Assembly: GCF_003101015.1 (NCBI RefSeq) | Contig: NZ_CP029206.1 | Location: 2,181,001 to 2,245,000 of the forward strand | Direction of reading: 5' to 3' | Source: Actinobacillus porcitonsillarum | GTDB taxonomy: Bacteria; Pseudomonadota; Gammaproteobacteria; Enterobacterales; Pasteurellaceae | Length of the DNA stretch: 64,000 nucleotides | Shown: one piece after another, positions 39,751 to 48,722 of the stretch | Numbering within the stretch: position 1 is the stretch's first letter | Layout: each line of letters starts with the position of its first letter | The notes under the pieces: generated by a model | Seen by the model: the letters and a program-made list of their open reading frames with translations, nothing else | What the model was told of the DNA's origin: nothing | Databases searched by the model: none | Program-made: the position numbers and the translations under genes

Positions 39751-40461
39751 ATGTTTATTGGTTATGTAATTAATTTAAATTCAAGAACAGATAGGCTACA
39801 TAAATTTAATTTGCATCCTGATGCAAAGTATTTCGAAAGAGTCGCCGCTATTGATAAAGAAATCCTAAAGTTAGTTAGTGACGGTGAAAAAGATATATTT
39901 TTTGATAGCCAATATATTAGAGATGTATATCGTCGCGATGTAACTTTAGGAGAAATAGCCTGTACGCTTTCACACATAAAGTGTTGGAAGAAAATTGTGA
40001 ATAATCCCTCTATTTCAGAAGATGACTTTGCAGTAATTGCGGAAGATGATGTTGTGCTATGTGAAGACTTTCTTGCAAATATTCAAAAGCTTCAAGAGAA
40101 CTTAAAACAAGCATCTGGAATTAATATTGTGATTATGCAAATGCTTTTTTACGAAAATCTTCCTGCACTATCTTTGGCAAAAGGAGAGGTTGAACAATAT
40201 AGTTTTTTATCCTCTAATGATAAAAATGCATTTATGAATTCCGGATCGGCTTTATATTTAATTAGAAAATGTTATGCAAGAGAAGTCCTACTTTATTTAG
40301 AAAAGAAAAAACCTAATTGGCTTGCTGATGAGTTTCGTCAGTTTTGTGAACCTCAGTCTATACGAATTGCGAGTCCTTTACTTGGCATGGTTAGTGGGGG
40401 AATTAATGCTGAGTCAGACTTGGAGCAAGAAAGGCAAAATGCAAGAAAAAGTGGAATCTAG
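39751..40461 (+). CDS. Glycosyltransferase family 25 protein, probable LOS synthesis
   Basis: A 236-residue cytoplasmic glycosyltransferase of family 25, which adds galactose or glucose to lipooligosaccharide in this group of bacteria. Visible features are VINLNSRTDRLHKF, TLGEIACTLSHIKCWKKI and the acidic metal motif AEDDVV. The N-terminus MFIGYVINLNS supports ATG 39751 over the TTG at 39739. It is more AT-rich than its neighbours and lies among housekeeping genes, suggesting later acquisition. No tetranucleotide tract for phase variation is visible. The acceptor is unknown. Confidence 0.87.
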   Translation: MFIGYVINLNSRTDRLHKFNLHPDAKYFERVAAIDKEILKLVSDGEKDIFFDSQYIRDVYRRDVTLGEIACTLSHIKCWKKIVNNPSISEDDFAVIAEDDVVLCEDFLANIQKLQENLKQASGINIVIMQMLFYENLPALSLAKGEVEQYSFLSSNDKNAFMNSGSALYLIRKCYAREVLLYLEKKKPNWLADEFRQFCEPQSIRIASPLLGMVSGGINAESDLEQERQNARKSGI

Positions 40462-40467
40462 AGTTAA

Positions 40468-40492
40468 GCAGTATGATTTTAAGTCATACTGC
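40468..40492. terminator. Bidirectional terminator between the GT25 gene and tusA
   Basis: A 9 bp stem, GCAGTATGA/TCATACTGC, has a 7-nt loop 7 bp after the GT25 stop and 8 bp from the tusA stop on the other strand, with a moderately T-rich flank. Confidence 0.75.
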
Positions 40493-40500
40493 TTCTATCT

Positions 40501-40743
40501 TTACAATATCCCTTTTTGCACCCAATACTGATAAGGTTGGCTATCTGTTTCGCTTTTTAACAGACGGTGATCCATAAACTCACAAAAGCTCGGAATATCA
40601 CGCGTTGTGGCAGGATCATCGGCAATAATATGTAAAATTTCGCCCGCTTGCATATTACGGATGGTTTTACGCACAAGCATTACCGGTTCGGGGCAACGTA
40701 GCCCAAGCGTATTTAATGTTTCATTAATGTTGAATTCTGTCAT
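40501..40743 (-). CDS. tusA: Sulfur transfer protein TusA
   Basis: TusA passes persulfide sulfur from IscS toward tRNA 2-thiouridine and other uses. The 80-residue protein has the active-site cysteine in [14 protein letters not shown] and [18 protein letters not shown]. Length and motif are standard. ATG 40743 lies 86 bp from the divergent fxsA start. Confidence 0.96.
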   Translation of the reverse strand: MTEFNINETLNTLGLRCPEPVMLVRKTIRNMQAGEILHIIADDPATTRDIPSFCEFMDHRLLKSETDSQPYQYWVQKGIL

Positions 40744-40828
40744 TTTATTCCCTATATCTATTACTCGATAGATGATCGTTACTGTTACGGTTATTTTAAA
40801 AGTTCAAATCAAAATAAGGAAGCCTATT

Positions 40829-41296
40829 ATGCCACTCTTATTTATTCTGTTTGGGATTATTTTATATATTTATGGCGAATTATCTTTATTGGTCAGCGTT
40901 GGAAGTTATCTTGGCGTTTTCCCAACTATTTTATTGCTGATTGCGATTTCCGCATTAGGATTATGGTTTGTCAAACTTCGTGGTCTTTATACGATGTATT
41001 CTATTCGTCAAGAACTTAGCGAAGGAAAATTACCGGCAGAGTCGCTGATGAGTTCTGTGCTATTTGTTTTTGCCGGTATTTTACTGATTATCCCCGGTTT
41101 TTTAAGCGATATTTTGGCGATTTTATGTGTACTTCCTTTTACACGAAAAATGATGATGGCAATGCTTGGGCGTGTCTTTAAAAAGCGGGTCAGTTTTATG
41201 CAATTTGGAAGCTATCAAACCTCGCACGCAAAAGATGACACCATTATTGATGCAGTCTTCGAAAGACAACAAGATCAAGATAAATGGATTAAATAA
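40829..41296 (+). CDS. fxsA: FxsA family membrane protein
   Basis: A 155-residue cytoplasmic-membrane protein of the FxsA family (in E. coli its overproduction suppresses F exclusion of phage T7; its normal role is unclear). It begins MPLLFILFGIILYIYGELSLL, has further helices at about 27-45 and 75-100, and a charged tail. ATG 40829 has a good site, AAGGAAGCCTATT; the longer open frame from 40772 lacks one. The stop overlaps the next start (TAATG). Confidence 0.9.
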   Translation: MPLLFILFGIILYIYGELSLLVSVGSYLGVFPTILLLIAISALGLWFVKLRGLYTMYSIRQELSEGKLPAESLMSSVLFVFAGILLIIPGFLSDILAILCVLPFTRKMMMAMLGRVFKKRVSFMQFGSYQTSHAKDDTIIDAVFERQQDQDKWIK

Positions 41297-42144
41297 TGAA
41301 TAAACACACTTTAGCGTTGCTAAAAGTTCATAGTACCGCCGTTCTTTTTGGGGCTTCTGGGATTTTTGGGGCTTTAATTCAAAGTAGTGCGGATACACTG
41401 GTATTAGGGCGAGTTTGGATCGCCTTTTTTATGATCTCTTTGTATTTTATTTGGAAAAAACAACCGCTTGTCTCGTTATCTAAAAAAGAAATTGGGCAAC
41501 TTGCGCTTTCAGGTGCATTATTAGCTGCTCACTGGGTAACTTTTTTCGTTGCGGTAAAAGTCGGTGGTGTGGCTTTAGCCACTTTAGGTTTTGCCAGTTT
41601 CCCTGCCTTTGTTGCGCTATTTGAAGTGATCTTTTTTAAAGAAAAATTACATTTAAAAGAAATCATCTTATTAGTGGCAATTACTATCGGGCTAATTTTA
41701 GTTACGCCTGAATTTACGCTGGGAAGTGAAGGAACACAAGGCTTGCTTTGGGGCATTTTTTCTGCGCTGTCTTACGGTATTTTAGCGATTGTGAACCGTA
41801 AAAATATGAGTAAACTATCCGGCACACAAGCAAGCTGGTGGCAATATCTTTTTGCCGGATTGATTTTGTTGCCGTTTTCTGCGGAAAAATTATTGGTGGT
41901 TTCAGCGGTAGATTGGTTTTGGATCTTTTGTATCGGTTTTTTATGTACAACGGTGGCTTATACATTATTTGTTTCCAGCCTTGATACCATCAATGCGCGT
42001 ACCGCTTCAATGATTATTTCATTGGAACCGGTTTACGCCATTGCTATTGCTTGGATCTGTTTTAACGAAGTACCAACGCTCACAATGTTTATAGGTGGGG
42101 CGATTATTCTTCTTTCTGTTGCTTGGGCAAATTTAAAAAAATGA
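41296..42144 (+). CDS. DMT superfamily (EamA) transporter
   Basis: A 282-residue inner-membrane protein with ten hydrophobic helices forming two EamA repeats (the second begins near [21 protein letters not shown]). [18 protein letters not shown] is a typical final-repeat motif. Substrates of this family range from metabolites to drugs, and none can be assigned. It overlaps fxsA by 1 bp and rluE by 4 bp. Confidence 0.85.
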   Translation: MNKHTLALLKVHSTAVLFGASGIFGALIQSSADTLVLGRVWIAFFMISLYFIWKKQPLVSLSKKEIGQLALSGALLAAHWVTFFVAVKVGGVALATLGFASFPAFVALFEVIFFKEKLHLKEIILLVAITIGLILVTPEFTLGSEGTQGLLWGIFSALSYGILAIVNRKNMSKLSGTQASWWQYLFAGLILLPFSAEKLLVVSAVDWFWIFCIGFLCTTVAYTLFVSSLDTINARTASMIISLEPVYAIAIAWICFNEVPTLTMFIGGAIILLSVAWANLKK

Positions 42145-42815
42145 GTATGTTTAAACGAACCAATCCGAGATGGCATAAGCAAAATAAACCACAAAAACGA
42201 CCGCTTGCAACTCGATTAAACTTGGAAGAAACGATCATCGTCCTTTTCAATAAACCTTATGATGTCCTGACCCAATTTACCGATGAACAGGGGCGAAAGA
42301 CCTTAAAAGATTTTATTGATATTCCGAAAATTTATCCCGTTGGGCGATTAGATCGAGATAGTGAAGGTTTATTACTGCTTACCAATAATGGCGAAATACA
42401 ACACCGCTTAGCACACCCTAAATTTGAGAAAGAGAAAACCTACTGGGTTCAAGTGGAGGGCATTCCCTCACAAGCCGATTTAGCGAAATTAGAGAAAGGC
42501 GTTGAACTCAAAGATGGTTTAACGCAACCGGCAAAAGCAAAACAGATTGAAGCGCCTGATTTTGATTGGCAAACCGCACCTAAAATTCGAGAACGTAAAA
42601 CCATACCCACAAGCTGGATTGAACTTAAAATTACCGAAGGGAAAAATCGTCAAGTCCGCAGAATGACAGCACACATCGGTTTTCCAACCTTAAGGCTTAT
42701 TCGTGTCGGGCTTGGACATTATCAACTTGGGGAACTAGGGAGTGGCGAATATCGAATATTATCATTGTCGGAGAAAAGCCGGTTATTTAAACAACTAGGA
42801 TTGAGAAATGAGTAA
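42141..42815 (+). CDS. rluE: 23S rRNA pseudouridine synthase E
   Basis: RluE makes pseudouridine 2457 in 23S rRNA. The 224-residue product has the RsuA/RluE catalytic motif [15 protein letters not shown] (catalytic aspartate in RLDRDSEG) and the [22 protein letters not shown] signature. It lacks an S4 domain, as RluE does, and has a basic N-terminal tail. ATG 42141 overlaps the transporter stop; ATG 42147 is also possible. The end overlaps nudC by 8 bp. Confidence 0.92.
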   Translation: MSMFKRTNPRWHKQNKPQKRPLATRLNLEETIIVLFNKPYDVLTQFTDEQGRKTLKDFIDIPKIYPVGRLDRDSEGLLLLTNNGEIQHRLAHPKFEKEKTYWVQVEGIPSQADLAKLEKGVELKDGLTQPAKAKQIEAPDFDWQTAPKIRERKTIPTSWIELKITEGKNRQVRRMTAHIGFPTLRLIRVGLGHYQLGELGSGEYRILSLSEKSRLFKQLGLRNE

Positions 42816-43569
42816 AGCATATTGGATTATCGTGAAAGAATTTGATGTCGCCTTAAAGGATAATCAACTTTTAATGGGAAGTGAGCAAGAGCTTGGTTTT
42901 ATTGGGAGAAATAAAATTCAAATGGGCGAATATCAAGGTTTGCCGGTATATCTATTACAAGCCGAAGCGCAAGATAATCATCGTGAATTTACGTTTTTAC
43001 GCAGCCAAATTGCCCGCCCTAAAACTGAAGCCAATTTATTACATCGCGCGGTTTCGTTAAATCATTTTTTACTTACACACCGATTTTGCGGAACATGTGG
43101 TCAAAAAACAGAGATAGCCTCCAATGAATTGGCGGTGCATTGCGAACATTGCGGACACCGCAGTTACCCCGTGATCAGCCCTTCTATTATTGTGGCGGTG
43201 CGCAAAGGTAAACAAATTTTATTGGCAAACCATTTACGCCACAAAGGGACGATTTATACCACTTTAGCTGGTTTTGTTGAAGCAGGCGAAGATGTTGAAC
43301 AAACCATTGAAAGAGAAATTTTTGAAGAAACGGGGATCAAAGTCAAAAATGTACGCTACTTTGGTAGCCAGCCGTGGTCTTTTCCAAATTCATTGATGTT
43401 AGGCTTTTTAGCAGACTATGCAAGCGGTGATATTTCGTTGCAAGAAGACGAAATTGTAGATGCCCAATGGTTTGACTACGATAAGCCTTTACCCGAATTA
43501 CCGCCACAAGGAACCATTGCATTAGCCTTAATTCAAAAAACGTTAGAATTATGTGCGAATGAGAATTGA
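42808..43569 (+). CDS. nudC: NADH pyrophosphatase / RNA deNADding enzyme NudC
   Basis: NudC cleaves NAD(H) and removes NAD caps from RNA. The 253-residue protein has the zinc ribbon CGTCG...CEHCG near residues 95-115, a Nudix box [23 protein letters not shown] (seen at about 152-174 with the REIFEE core) and the NADH-specific [11 protein letters not shown]. The ATG overlaps rluE. It ends the fxsA-to-nudC overlapping cluster. Confidence 0.95.
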   Translation: MSKAYWIIVKEFDVALKDNQLLMGSEQELGFIGRNKIQMGEYQGLPVYLLQAEAQDNHREFTFLRSQIARPKTEANLLHRAVSLNHFLLTHRFCGTCGQKTEIASNELAVHCEHCGHRSYPVISPSIIVAVRKGKQILLANHLRHKGTIYTTLAGFVEAGEDVEQTIEREIFEETGIKVKNVRYFGSQPWSFPNSLMLGFLADYASGDISLQEDEIVDAQWFDYDKPLPELPPQGTIALALIQKTLELCANEN

Positions 43570-43583
43570 TGGACGTAATGACG

Positions 43584-43612
43584 TTCAAAACAGATAAAGA
43601 ATATGGTATAGT
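43584..43612 (+). promoter_or_regulatory. Probable promoter of ybfE-fldA-fur
   Basis: TTCAAA and TATAGT are separated by exactly 17 nt. They lie 85 bp upstream of ybfE and downstream of nudC. No SOS box (CTG-N10-CAG) is seen in the gap, although the E. coli ybfE gene is called LexA-regulated. Confidence 0.55.
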
Positions 43613-43696
43613 AGGCATTTAATAAGTAGCTTATCATTCTCAATTAGCAAAAGTGATTGATATGATAGGTAGCAAAAGCCCATCAAATGGAACATT

Positions 43697-43990
43697 ATGG
43701 CAAAACAAGACGCAGATTGTATAACCCTTGATTTGTTTGCAAGCGTGCCAAAAGTTGGGCGACCTCGAACAAATCCCCTTAGTCGAGAGCAACAAGTTCG
43801 TATTAACAAACGTAATCAACTTAGACGAGATCGTTCATTCGGTCTAAAACGTGTTGAATTAAAGTTACACACGGATTTGGTGCAATCACTTGAAGAGGAA
43901 GCCGCTCAACGTGGAATAACACGCGGACAACTCATTGAAAATATTTTAAATCGTTATTTCAGTGGAAACACTGAAGCAGAAGAAAAGTAG
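43697..43990 (+). CDS. ybfE: YbfE family small DNA-binding-like protein
   Basis: A 97-residue basic protein, homologous to E. coli YbfE (annotated LexA-regulated, function unknown). It has VGRPRTNPLSREQQVRINKRNQLRRDRSFGLKRVE in three short blocks, followed by a ribbon-helix-helix-like C-terminal part (ELKLHTDLVQSLEEEAAQRGITRGQLIENIL). The conserved ybfE-fldA-fur order supports the call. The gap to fldA is 10 bp. Confidence 0.88.
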   Translation: MAKQDADCITLDLFASVPKVGRPRTNPLSREQQVRINKRNQLRRDRSFGLKRVELKLHTDLVQSLEEEAAQRGITRGQLIENILNRYFSGNTEAEEK

Positions 43991-44000
43991 GTAATTTAAT

Positions 44001-44525
44001 ATGGCAGCAGTAGGCTTATTCTACGGTAGTGATACTGGTAATACAGAAAATATCTCAAAGATGATCCAAAAAGAACTTGGTGCAAACTTAGTTGATATTC
44101 GTGATATTGCCAAAAGTACAAAAGAAGATATTGAAGCATATGATTTCTTAATGTTTGGTATTCCAACGTGGTATTACGGCGAATCTCAAGCAGATTGGGA
44201 CGATTTTATGCCAACCTTAAAAGAAATTGATTTTAACGGCAAAGTGGTGGCAATTTTTGGCTGTGGCGACCAAGAAGATTACGCAGAATACTTCTGTGAT
44301 GCAATGGGAACCGTGCGTGATGTAGTAGAACCGAATGGCGGTGTGATTGTTGGACTTTGGCCGACCGATGGCTATACCTTTGAATCGTCTCAAGCGTTAG
44401 TTGATGAGAATACTTTTGTCGGACTTTGTATCGATGAAGATCGCCAGCCTGAATTAACGAATGAACGTGTAAAAGTGTGGTGTAAACAATTAACCGAAGA
44501 AATGTGTCTCGATCAATTGGCATAA
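44001..44525 (+). CDS. fldA: Flavodoxin I
   Basis: FldA is an FMN electron carrier for pyruvate formate-lyase, NrdG-type and other radical enzymes. The 174-residue protein has the phosphate loop SDTGNTEN at residues 9-16, FMN-stacking regions PTWYYGESQADWDDF and GCGDQEDYAEYFCDAMG, and the long-chain insertion. It is a plausible donor for nrdG in this same window. It is followed by fur after 27 bp. Confidence 0.97.
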   Translation: MAAVGLFYGSDTGNTENISKMIQKELGANLVDIRDIAKSTKEDIEAYDFLMFGIPTWYYGESQADWDDFMPTLKEIDFNGKVVAIFGCGDQEDYAEYFCDAMGTVRDVVEPNGGVIVGLWPTDGYTFESSQALVDENTFVGLCIDEDRQPELTNERVKVWCKQLTEEMCLDQLA

Positions 44526-44552
44526 TTTAAAACAAGGACAAAGGTGGCAGTT

Positions 44553-44999
44553 ATGTCTGAAGAAAATACCAAATTATTAAAAAGCGTAGGTTTAAAAGTA
44601 ACTGAACCTCGTTTAACGATTCTTGCATTGATGCAAGAAACACGTGAGCAAATGCAACATTTCTCTGCGGAAGACATTTATAAGCTATTACTGGAACGTG
44701 AATCGGATATTGGCTTAGCAACCGTGTATCGTGTGCTTAACCAATTTGAAGAGGTGGGTATTCTTGTTAAACATAACTTTGATGCGAATAAAGCCGTCTT
44801 TGAGCTCAATGTCGAACAAGATCACGACCATATTATCTGTATTGATTGCGGTAAAGTCTTTGAATTTAAAGACCCGGATATTGAACGCCGCCAGCGAGAA
44901 ATCAGTGAAAAACACGGGATCAAACTAGCAACACATAGCTTATATCTCTACGGCAACTGCCATGATATTAGTCATTGTGATGCAAAAGAGAAAAAATAA
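44553..44999 (+). CDS. fur: Ferric uptake regulator
   Basis: Fur represses iron uptake genes when ferrous iron is plentiful. The 148-residue protein has the winged helix (PRLTILALM...DIGLATVYRVLNQFEEVGI), metal-binding HDHIICIDCGKVFEF with the CxxC zinc site and a final CHDISHC. ATG 44553 is preferred over the GTG at 44544 because AAGG sits 8 nt before it. Fur probably controls the FetA-like receptor at 56086. Confidence 0.97.
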   Translation: MSEENTKLLKSVGLKVTEPRLTILALMQETREQMQHFSAEDIYKLLLERESDIGLATVYRVLNQFEEVGILVKHNFDANKAVFELNVEQDHDHIICIDCGKVFEFKDPDIERRQREISEKHGIKLATHSLYLYGNCHDISHCDAKEKK

Positions 45000-45003
45000 G
45001 TTA

Positions 45004-45031
45004 AAAGCCAAAGATAAATATCTTTGGCTTT
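45004..45031. terminator. Terminator of fur, shared with plsY
   Basis: A 12 bp stem, AAAGCCAAAGAT/ATCTTTGGCTTT, with a 4-nt loop lies between the convergent fur and plsY stops. Confidence 0.85.
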
Positions 45032-45051
45032 GTTGTTTATCATTCTTCCTT

Positions 45052-45639
45052 TTAACGAAAAGAAAATTTATTTTCTTGCCCTCTCCACAAACGTTGTAAG
45101 TTATCGTGGTGTCGATAGATCAATAAACAACAAATTAGGGCAATAGGAAAAGTAAATTCAGGTTGAAAATACCAAACAAAAATCGGTAGAACTAAAGCGC
45201 TGATAACAGAGCTTAATGAGGAGTATCGAGAGATAAGGAAAACAGTAACCCAAGTTCCTACTGCGAGACCAAATATCTCAATACCAAAAGGAAGTAATGT
45301 TCCTAAAGCTGTCGCAACCCCTTTCCCTCCCTTAAATTTAAAAAATAAAGGGAATACATGTCCTAAACAAGCAGCAAGAGCGATAAAGCCAATTTCACTT
45401 GGTTGTAAGCCTAATTTGAATGCAATAGCGGTAGGGAGTAGCCCTTTTAACATATCAAATAATAGCACGCCTACCGCGGACAATTTTCCACCAATACGTA
45501 ATACATTAGTTGCTCCAGGATTTTTAGACCCATATTCTCTAGGATCCGGTAATCCTGCCAATTTGCAGAAGATGATTGCACTTGATATAGAACCTAATAG
45601 ATAGGCTATAACAAGGACAAGATAAGCGATTGGCGTCAT
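45052..45639 (-). CDS. plsY: Glycerol-3-phosphate acyltransferase PlsY
   Basis: PlsY transfers acyl from acyl-phosphate to glycerol-3-phosphate, the first step of phospholipid synthesis. The 195-residue membrane protein has the three conserved blocks [31 protein letters not shown] (seen as [12 protein letters not shown]), [12 protein letters not shown] and [17 protein letters not shown]. It is divergent from folB, the common plsY/folB pairing. Confidence 0.96.
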   Translation of the reverse strand: MTPIAYLVLVIAYLLGSISSAIIFCKLAGLPDPREYGSKNPGATNVLRIGGKLSAVGVLLFDMLKGLLPTAIAFKLGLQPSEIGFIALAACLGHVFPLFFKFKGGKGVATALGTLLPFGIEIFGLAVGTWVTVFLISRYSSLSSVISALVLPIFVWYFQPEFTFPIALICCLLIYRHHDNLQRLWRGQENKFSFR

Positions 45640-45719
45640 TGTTTTTCCTTATTTCTCTTTATGGTATATTAATTACCTATTTTACCGAATAATTTGAAGA
45701 AAAAAATAAGGAAGATGAC

Positions 45720-46073
45720 ATGACAGATAAAGTTTTTATTCATGAACTCACGGCTTTTGCCTCTATTGGTGCTTATGACTGGGAACATACTATTAAGCAG
45801 AGGTTAGTTTTCGATATTGAAATGGCATGGGATTTCACTAAAGCAGTCCAGACTGATGACGTTCAGTATTGTTTAAATTATGCTGAAGTATCACAAAAAA
45901 TTTTGGATTTTGTCGAAGGTAAACCATTCAAATTGGTAGAAACGGTAGCACATCAAGTTGCTGATTTATTACAAAATGAATATGGAATTCAATCGCTTAG
46001 AATTCAATTACATAAACCGAAAGCAGTTGCTCAAGCCTCTAGTGTGGGAGTTATTGTAGAGCGAGGCTACTAA
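45720..46073 (+). CDS. folB: Dihydroneopterin aldolase
   Basis: FolB cleaves 7,8-dihydroneopterin in folate synthesis. The 117-residue protein has FASIGAYDWEHTIKQRLVFDIEM with the active-site region, the catalytic-site glutamate in LVETVAHQVADLL, and the C-terminal VHKPKA-like LHKPKAVAQA. AAGGAAGATGAC surrounds the ATG. Its stop overlaps the following gene (TAATG). Confidence 0.96.
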   Translation: MTDKVFIHELTAFASIGAYDWEHTIKQRLVFDIEMAWDFTKAVQTDDVQYCLNYAEVSQKILDFVEGKPFKLVETVAHQVADLLQNEYGIQSLRIQLHKPKAVAQASSVGVIVERGY

Positions 46074-46975
46074 TGTCAAAAAATCCTAAGCTACATCTTG
46101 GTTATCTCAGCTTAGTTTGTGCCACAGCTTTTTGGGGTGGTAATTTTGTGTTAGGGAAATTATTAAGCAATGCTGTTCCACCGATTACTCTCACTTTTTT
46201 ACGTTGGTTTCCTGCTTTGTTGATTCTTCTATTTTGTTTCTCTCGCCCGACAGTAAAAGCATGGCATTCATTGAAATCTTCACTAGGTATTATTTGGTTA
46301 TTGGGAATACTAGGGGTAGTAATTTTTCCTGCCTCACTTTATCAAGGATTACAAAAAACAACGGCATTAAATGCTAGTCTTTATCTTGCTGTTGTACCCG
46401 TTTTAGTATTATTACTGAATTTGCTGATATTTCGTGAATCCATTAGACCTATTATTTTATTGGGGGCTATTTTAAGTTTAATTGGTGTAGTATGGCTACT
46501 AAGTCAAGGAGAATGGCAAAGATTACTGCATTTAGAATTAAACTATGGCGATTTATGGGCAATGGGCTCAGCGATGAGCTGGGCGGTTTACTGCTGTGTT
46601 ATTCGGTTTAAACCACAGAATATCAGTAATACAGTATTTTTAACTATGCTGGTGGGATTAGCTGTGTTGAGTTTATTACCAGCCTTCATTTATGAATTGT
46701 GCCAAGAATCTGCAAAATTATTGCCTAATTTAACCGCTTCTCAATGGGGAGGTATTGCTTATTTAGTGATAGGGCCTTCGATTTTATCTTATGCCTTTTG
46801 GAATTATGGCATCGCTATTGTAGGTAACGCAAAAGGTGCTGTGATGACGAATTCTACACCTCTCTTTGCAGCCATATTTAGTATCTGTTTCTTAGATGAA
46901 TCAATACAACCTTTTCATATTATCAGTGCAATACTGATTTGTTTAGGAGTATTGATATGTGGATATAAAAAATAG
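46073..46975 (+). CDS. DMT superfamily (EamA) transporter
   Basis: A 300-residue inner-membrane protein with ten hydrophobic helices in two EamA repeats. It starts GYLSLVCATAFWGGNFVLGKLL and has WAMGSAMSWAVYCCVIRF at the second repeat. The substrate is unknown. It is translationally coupled to folB. It is a different subfamily from the transporter at 41296. Confidence 0.85.
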   Translation: MSKNPKLHLGYLSLVCATAFWGGNFVLGKLLSNAVPPITLTFLRWFPALLILLFCFSRPTVKAWHSLKSSLGIIWLLGILGVVIFPASLYQGLQKTTALNASLYLAVVPVLVLLLNLLIFRESIRPIILLGAILSLIGVVWLLSQGEWQRLLHLELNYGDLWAMGSAMSWAVYCCVIRFKPQNISNTVFLTMLVGLAVLSLLPAFIYELCQESAKLLPNLTASQWGGIAYLVIGPSILSYAFWNYGIAIVGNAKGAVMTNSTPLFAAIFSICFLDESIQPFHIISAILICLGVLICGYKK

Positions 46976-46980
46976 TGTGA

Positions 46981-47019
46981 AAAAGAAGGTGCATTTCATC
47001 ATAAAATACACCTTCTTCT
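46981..47019. terminator. Bidirectional terminator before ftsX
   Basis: An imperfect stem, AGAAGGTGCATTT / AAATACACCTTCTT, lies between the convergent EamA transporter gene and ftsX. Confidence 0.75.
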
Positions 47020-47021
47020 AT

Positions 47022-47960
47022 TTAATATTTTGACCCAATTCGAATAATATGTTTGCTTGTTGCAATTTTTGCTGAAAGCCAGCCAATAAAAATACATGCA
47101 ACGATAAGGAAGAGTACTTCGCTAAATCCTAAACCATGAAGTTCAAATTTTACGGTAAACATATCGGTCACATATTTTACAACACCAGTTAAATAGCTAA
47201 TGACAACACTACTAAAGAGAATAGCAAGTAAGCTACCTAAAAAGCCATAAATTATACCCGTATAAAGAAATGGGCGAGCGATAAAATGATCGGTTGCGCC
47301 TAAAAGTTGTTGAACCTCAATAGATGAGCGACTGTTAGCGACATCCGTTCTCACTGCATTACCAATGACGAGGAAAACAGCAATAAGCATCAATAATGTA
47401 CAAACGATTGCAATACGAGCAATGAGCCATGTTAAGGCGGTTAATTTCTCAAGCCAGCCATTGTCTAGACGAATTTCTTGCACACCTTTAATATTTTGCA
47501 AGCCATTACGAAACTCAAGCATTGTATCATTCGTGCTAAATTGTTTTTTAGGTTTTAAAATGACTACGGCAGGAAGAGGATTATCTTCAATAATATCTAA
47601 TGCTTCGCCAAAACCAGACCATGAGCGAAATTCCTCAAGACTTTGCTGACGAGAAATAAAATTAAGTGATTCAATTTTATCTGTCTCAAATTGACGGATT
47701 TTTTCAACGACTAAATTCACTTCATTATCTGATAAGTTTTTATTCAGATAAACGGTTAATTCGGGTTCTGGATAAAATTCTGTTGCAGCTTGGTGCGTGT
47801 TTTTCCATAGCAGATATCCCACGGTAGGAATCGTTAGCGATGAAGCAATCACAAGAATGGTTAAAAATGTACCAAACTTACGTTTTAATAAATCTTGCCA
47901 AACAGATCTTAATATATAGCGTGTTTGTGCGCCAAAATGACTATTGAATGAACGAACCAT
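47022..47960 (-). CDS. ftsX: Cell division protein FtsX
   Basis: FtsX is the membrane half of the FtsEX complex that activates septal peptidoglycan hydrolysis. The 312-residue protein has a first membrane helix (about residues 31-51), a large periplasmic loop (to about 180) and three C-terminal helices in the FtsX/MacB pattern (TWLIARIAIVCTLLMLIAVFLVIGN; SRSSIEVQQLLGATDHFIARPF). It lies 18 bp after ftsE in the ftsY-ftsE-ftsX order. rpoH, which follows in E. coli, is absent. Confidence 0.95.
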   Translation of the reverse strand: MVRSFNSHFGAQTRYILRSVWQDLLKRKFGTFLTILVIASSLTIPTVGYLLWKNTHQAATEFYPEPELTVYLNKNLSDNEVNLVVEKIRQFETDKIESLNFISRQQSLEEFRSWSGFGEALDIIEDNPLPAVVILKPKKQFSTNDTMLEFRNGLQNIKGVQEIRLDNGWLEKLTALTWLIARIAIVCTLLMLIAVFLVIGNAVRTDVANSRSSIEVQQLLGATDHFIARPFLYTGIIYGFLGSLLAILFSSVVISYLTGVVKYVTDMFTVKFELHGLGFSEVLFLIVACIFIGWLSAKIATSKHIIRIGSKY

Positions 47961-47978
47961 AAATTATTCCTTGTTACT

Positions 47979-48632
47979 TTAATTTTTTAAATGTCCTTGC
48001 TCAAGTACCAAACAAGGTTTTGGTCGTTTGGCGATAATATTTGTATCGTGTGTTGCAACGATGACGGTTGTTCCTTGTTGATTAAACTCTTCAAAAAGGC
48101 GGAAGATTTCAAAAGAGAGTTTTTCATCAAGGTTACCCGTTGGCTCATCTGCCAGTAATACCGTTGGGCGATGGACTATCGCTCGAGCAATATCAACTCG
48201 CTGTTGTTCTCCACCTGATAGATGAAGCGGTAAGTAGTTTGCCTTATGCGCTAATCCTACTCTTTCCAAAGCCAGACGCGCTTCCCTTTCTACTATTTGC
48301 TGATTTAGCCCTTGAATAATTAAAGGTAAAGCGACATTGTCTAAAATCGTTCGGTCGGTCAGTAATCGATAATCTTGATGAACCATACCGATTTGGCGGC
48401 GTAAAAATGGAAGTTCATGAGAGGCTAAGCGTGTAATATCATGACCGTTAAAAACAATTTGCCCGCCATTTGCTCGTTCAATGCCCATAATCAGTTTTAA
48501 AAGCGTACTTTTGCCTGCACCAGAATGCCCAGTTAAATATGCCATTCCACCAGGCGGAAGATGAAAGCTAATTCCTTGTAAAGCAGGTTTGCCGCCTTTA
48601 TATGCTTTGTTTACATTAGTAAATTTGATCAT
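47979..48632 (-). CDS. ftsE: Cell division ATP-binding protein FtsE
   Basis: FtsE is the ATPase of the FtsEX complex. The 217-residue protein has Walker [15 protein letters not shown] near residue 35, the signature [15 protein letters not shown] near 138, Walker [13 protein letters not shown] and the switch histidine in VIVATHD. It is located between ftsY and ftsX. Confidence 0.97.
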   Translation of the reverse strand: MIKFTNVNKAYKGGKPALQGISFHLPPGGMAYLTGHSGAGKSTLLKLIMGIERANGGQIVFNGHDITRLASHELPFLRRQIGMVHQDYRLLTDRTILDNVALPLIIQGLNQQIVEREARLALERVGLAHKANYLPLHLSGGEQQRVDIARAIVHRPTVLLADEPTGNLDEKLSFEIFRLFEEFNQQGTTVIVATHDTNIIAKRPKPCLVLEQGHLKN

Positions 48633-48722
48633 TGTGTTTGTCTTTTCTTAATTTTCCACCGCTAAGGGGAAGTTGATCAAATGGTATGAGAGAAAGGTTT
48701 GCCATTCTCTCATCCGTGAATA

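Noticed and set aside
43570-43696. LexA box before ybfE
   Set aside because: No CTG-N10-CAG palindrome is present in the gap.
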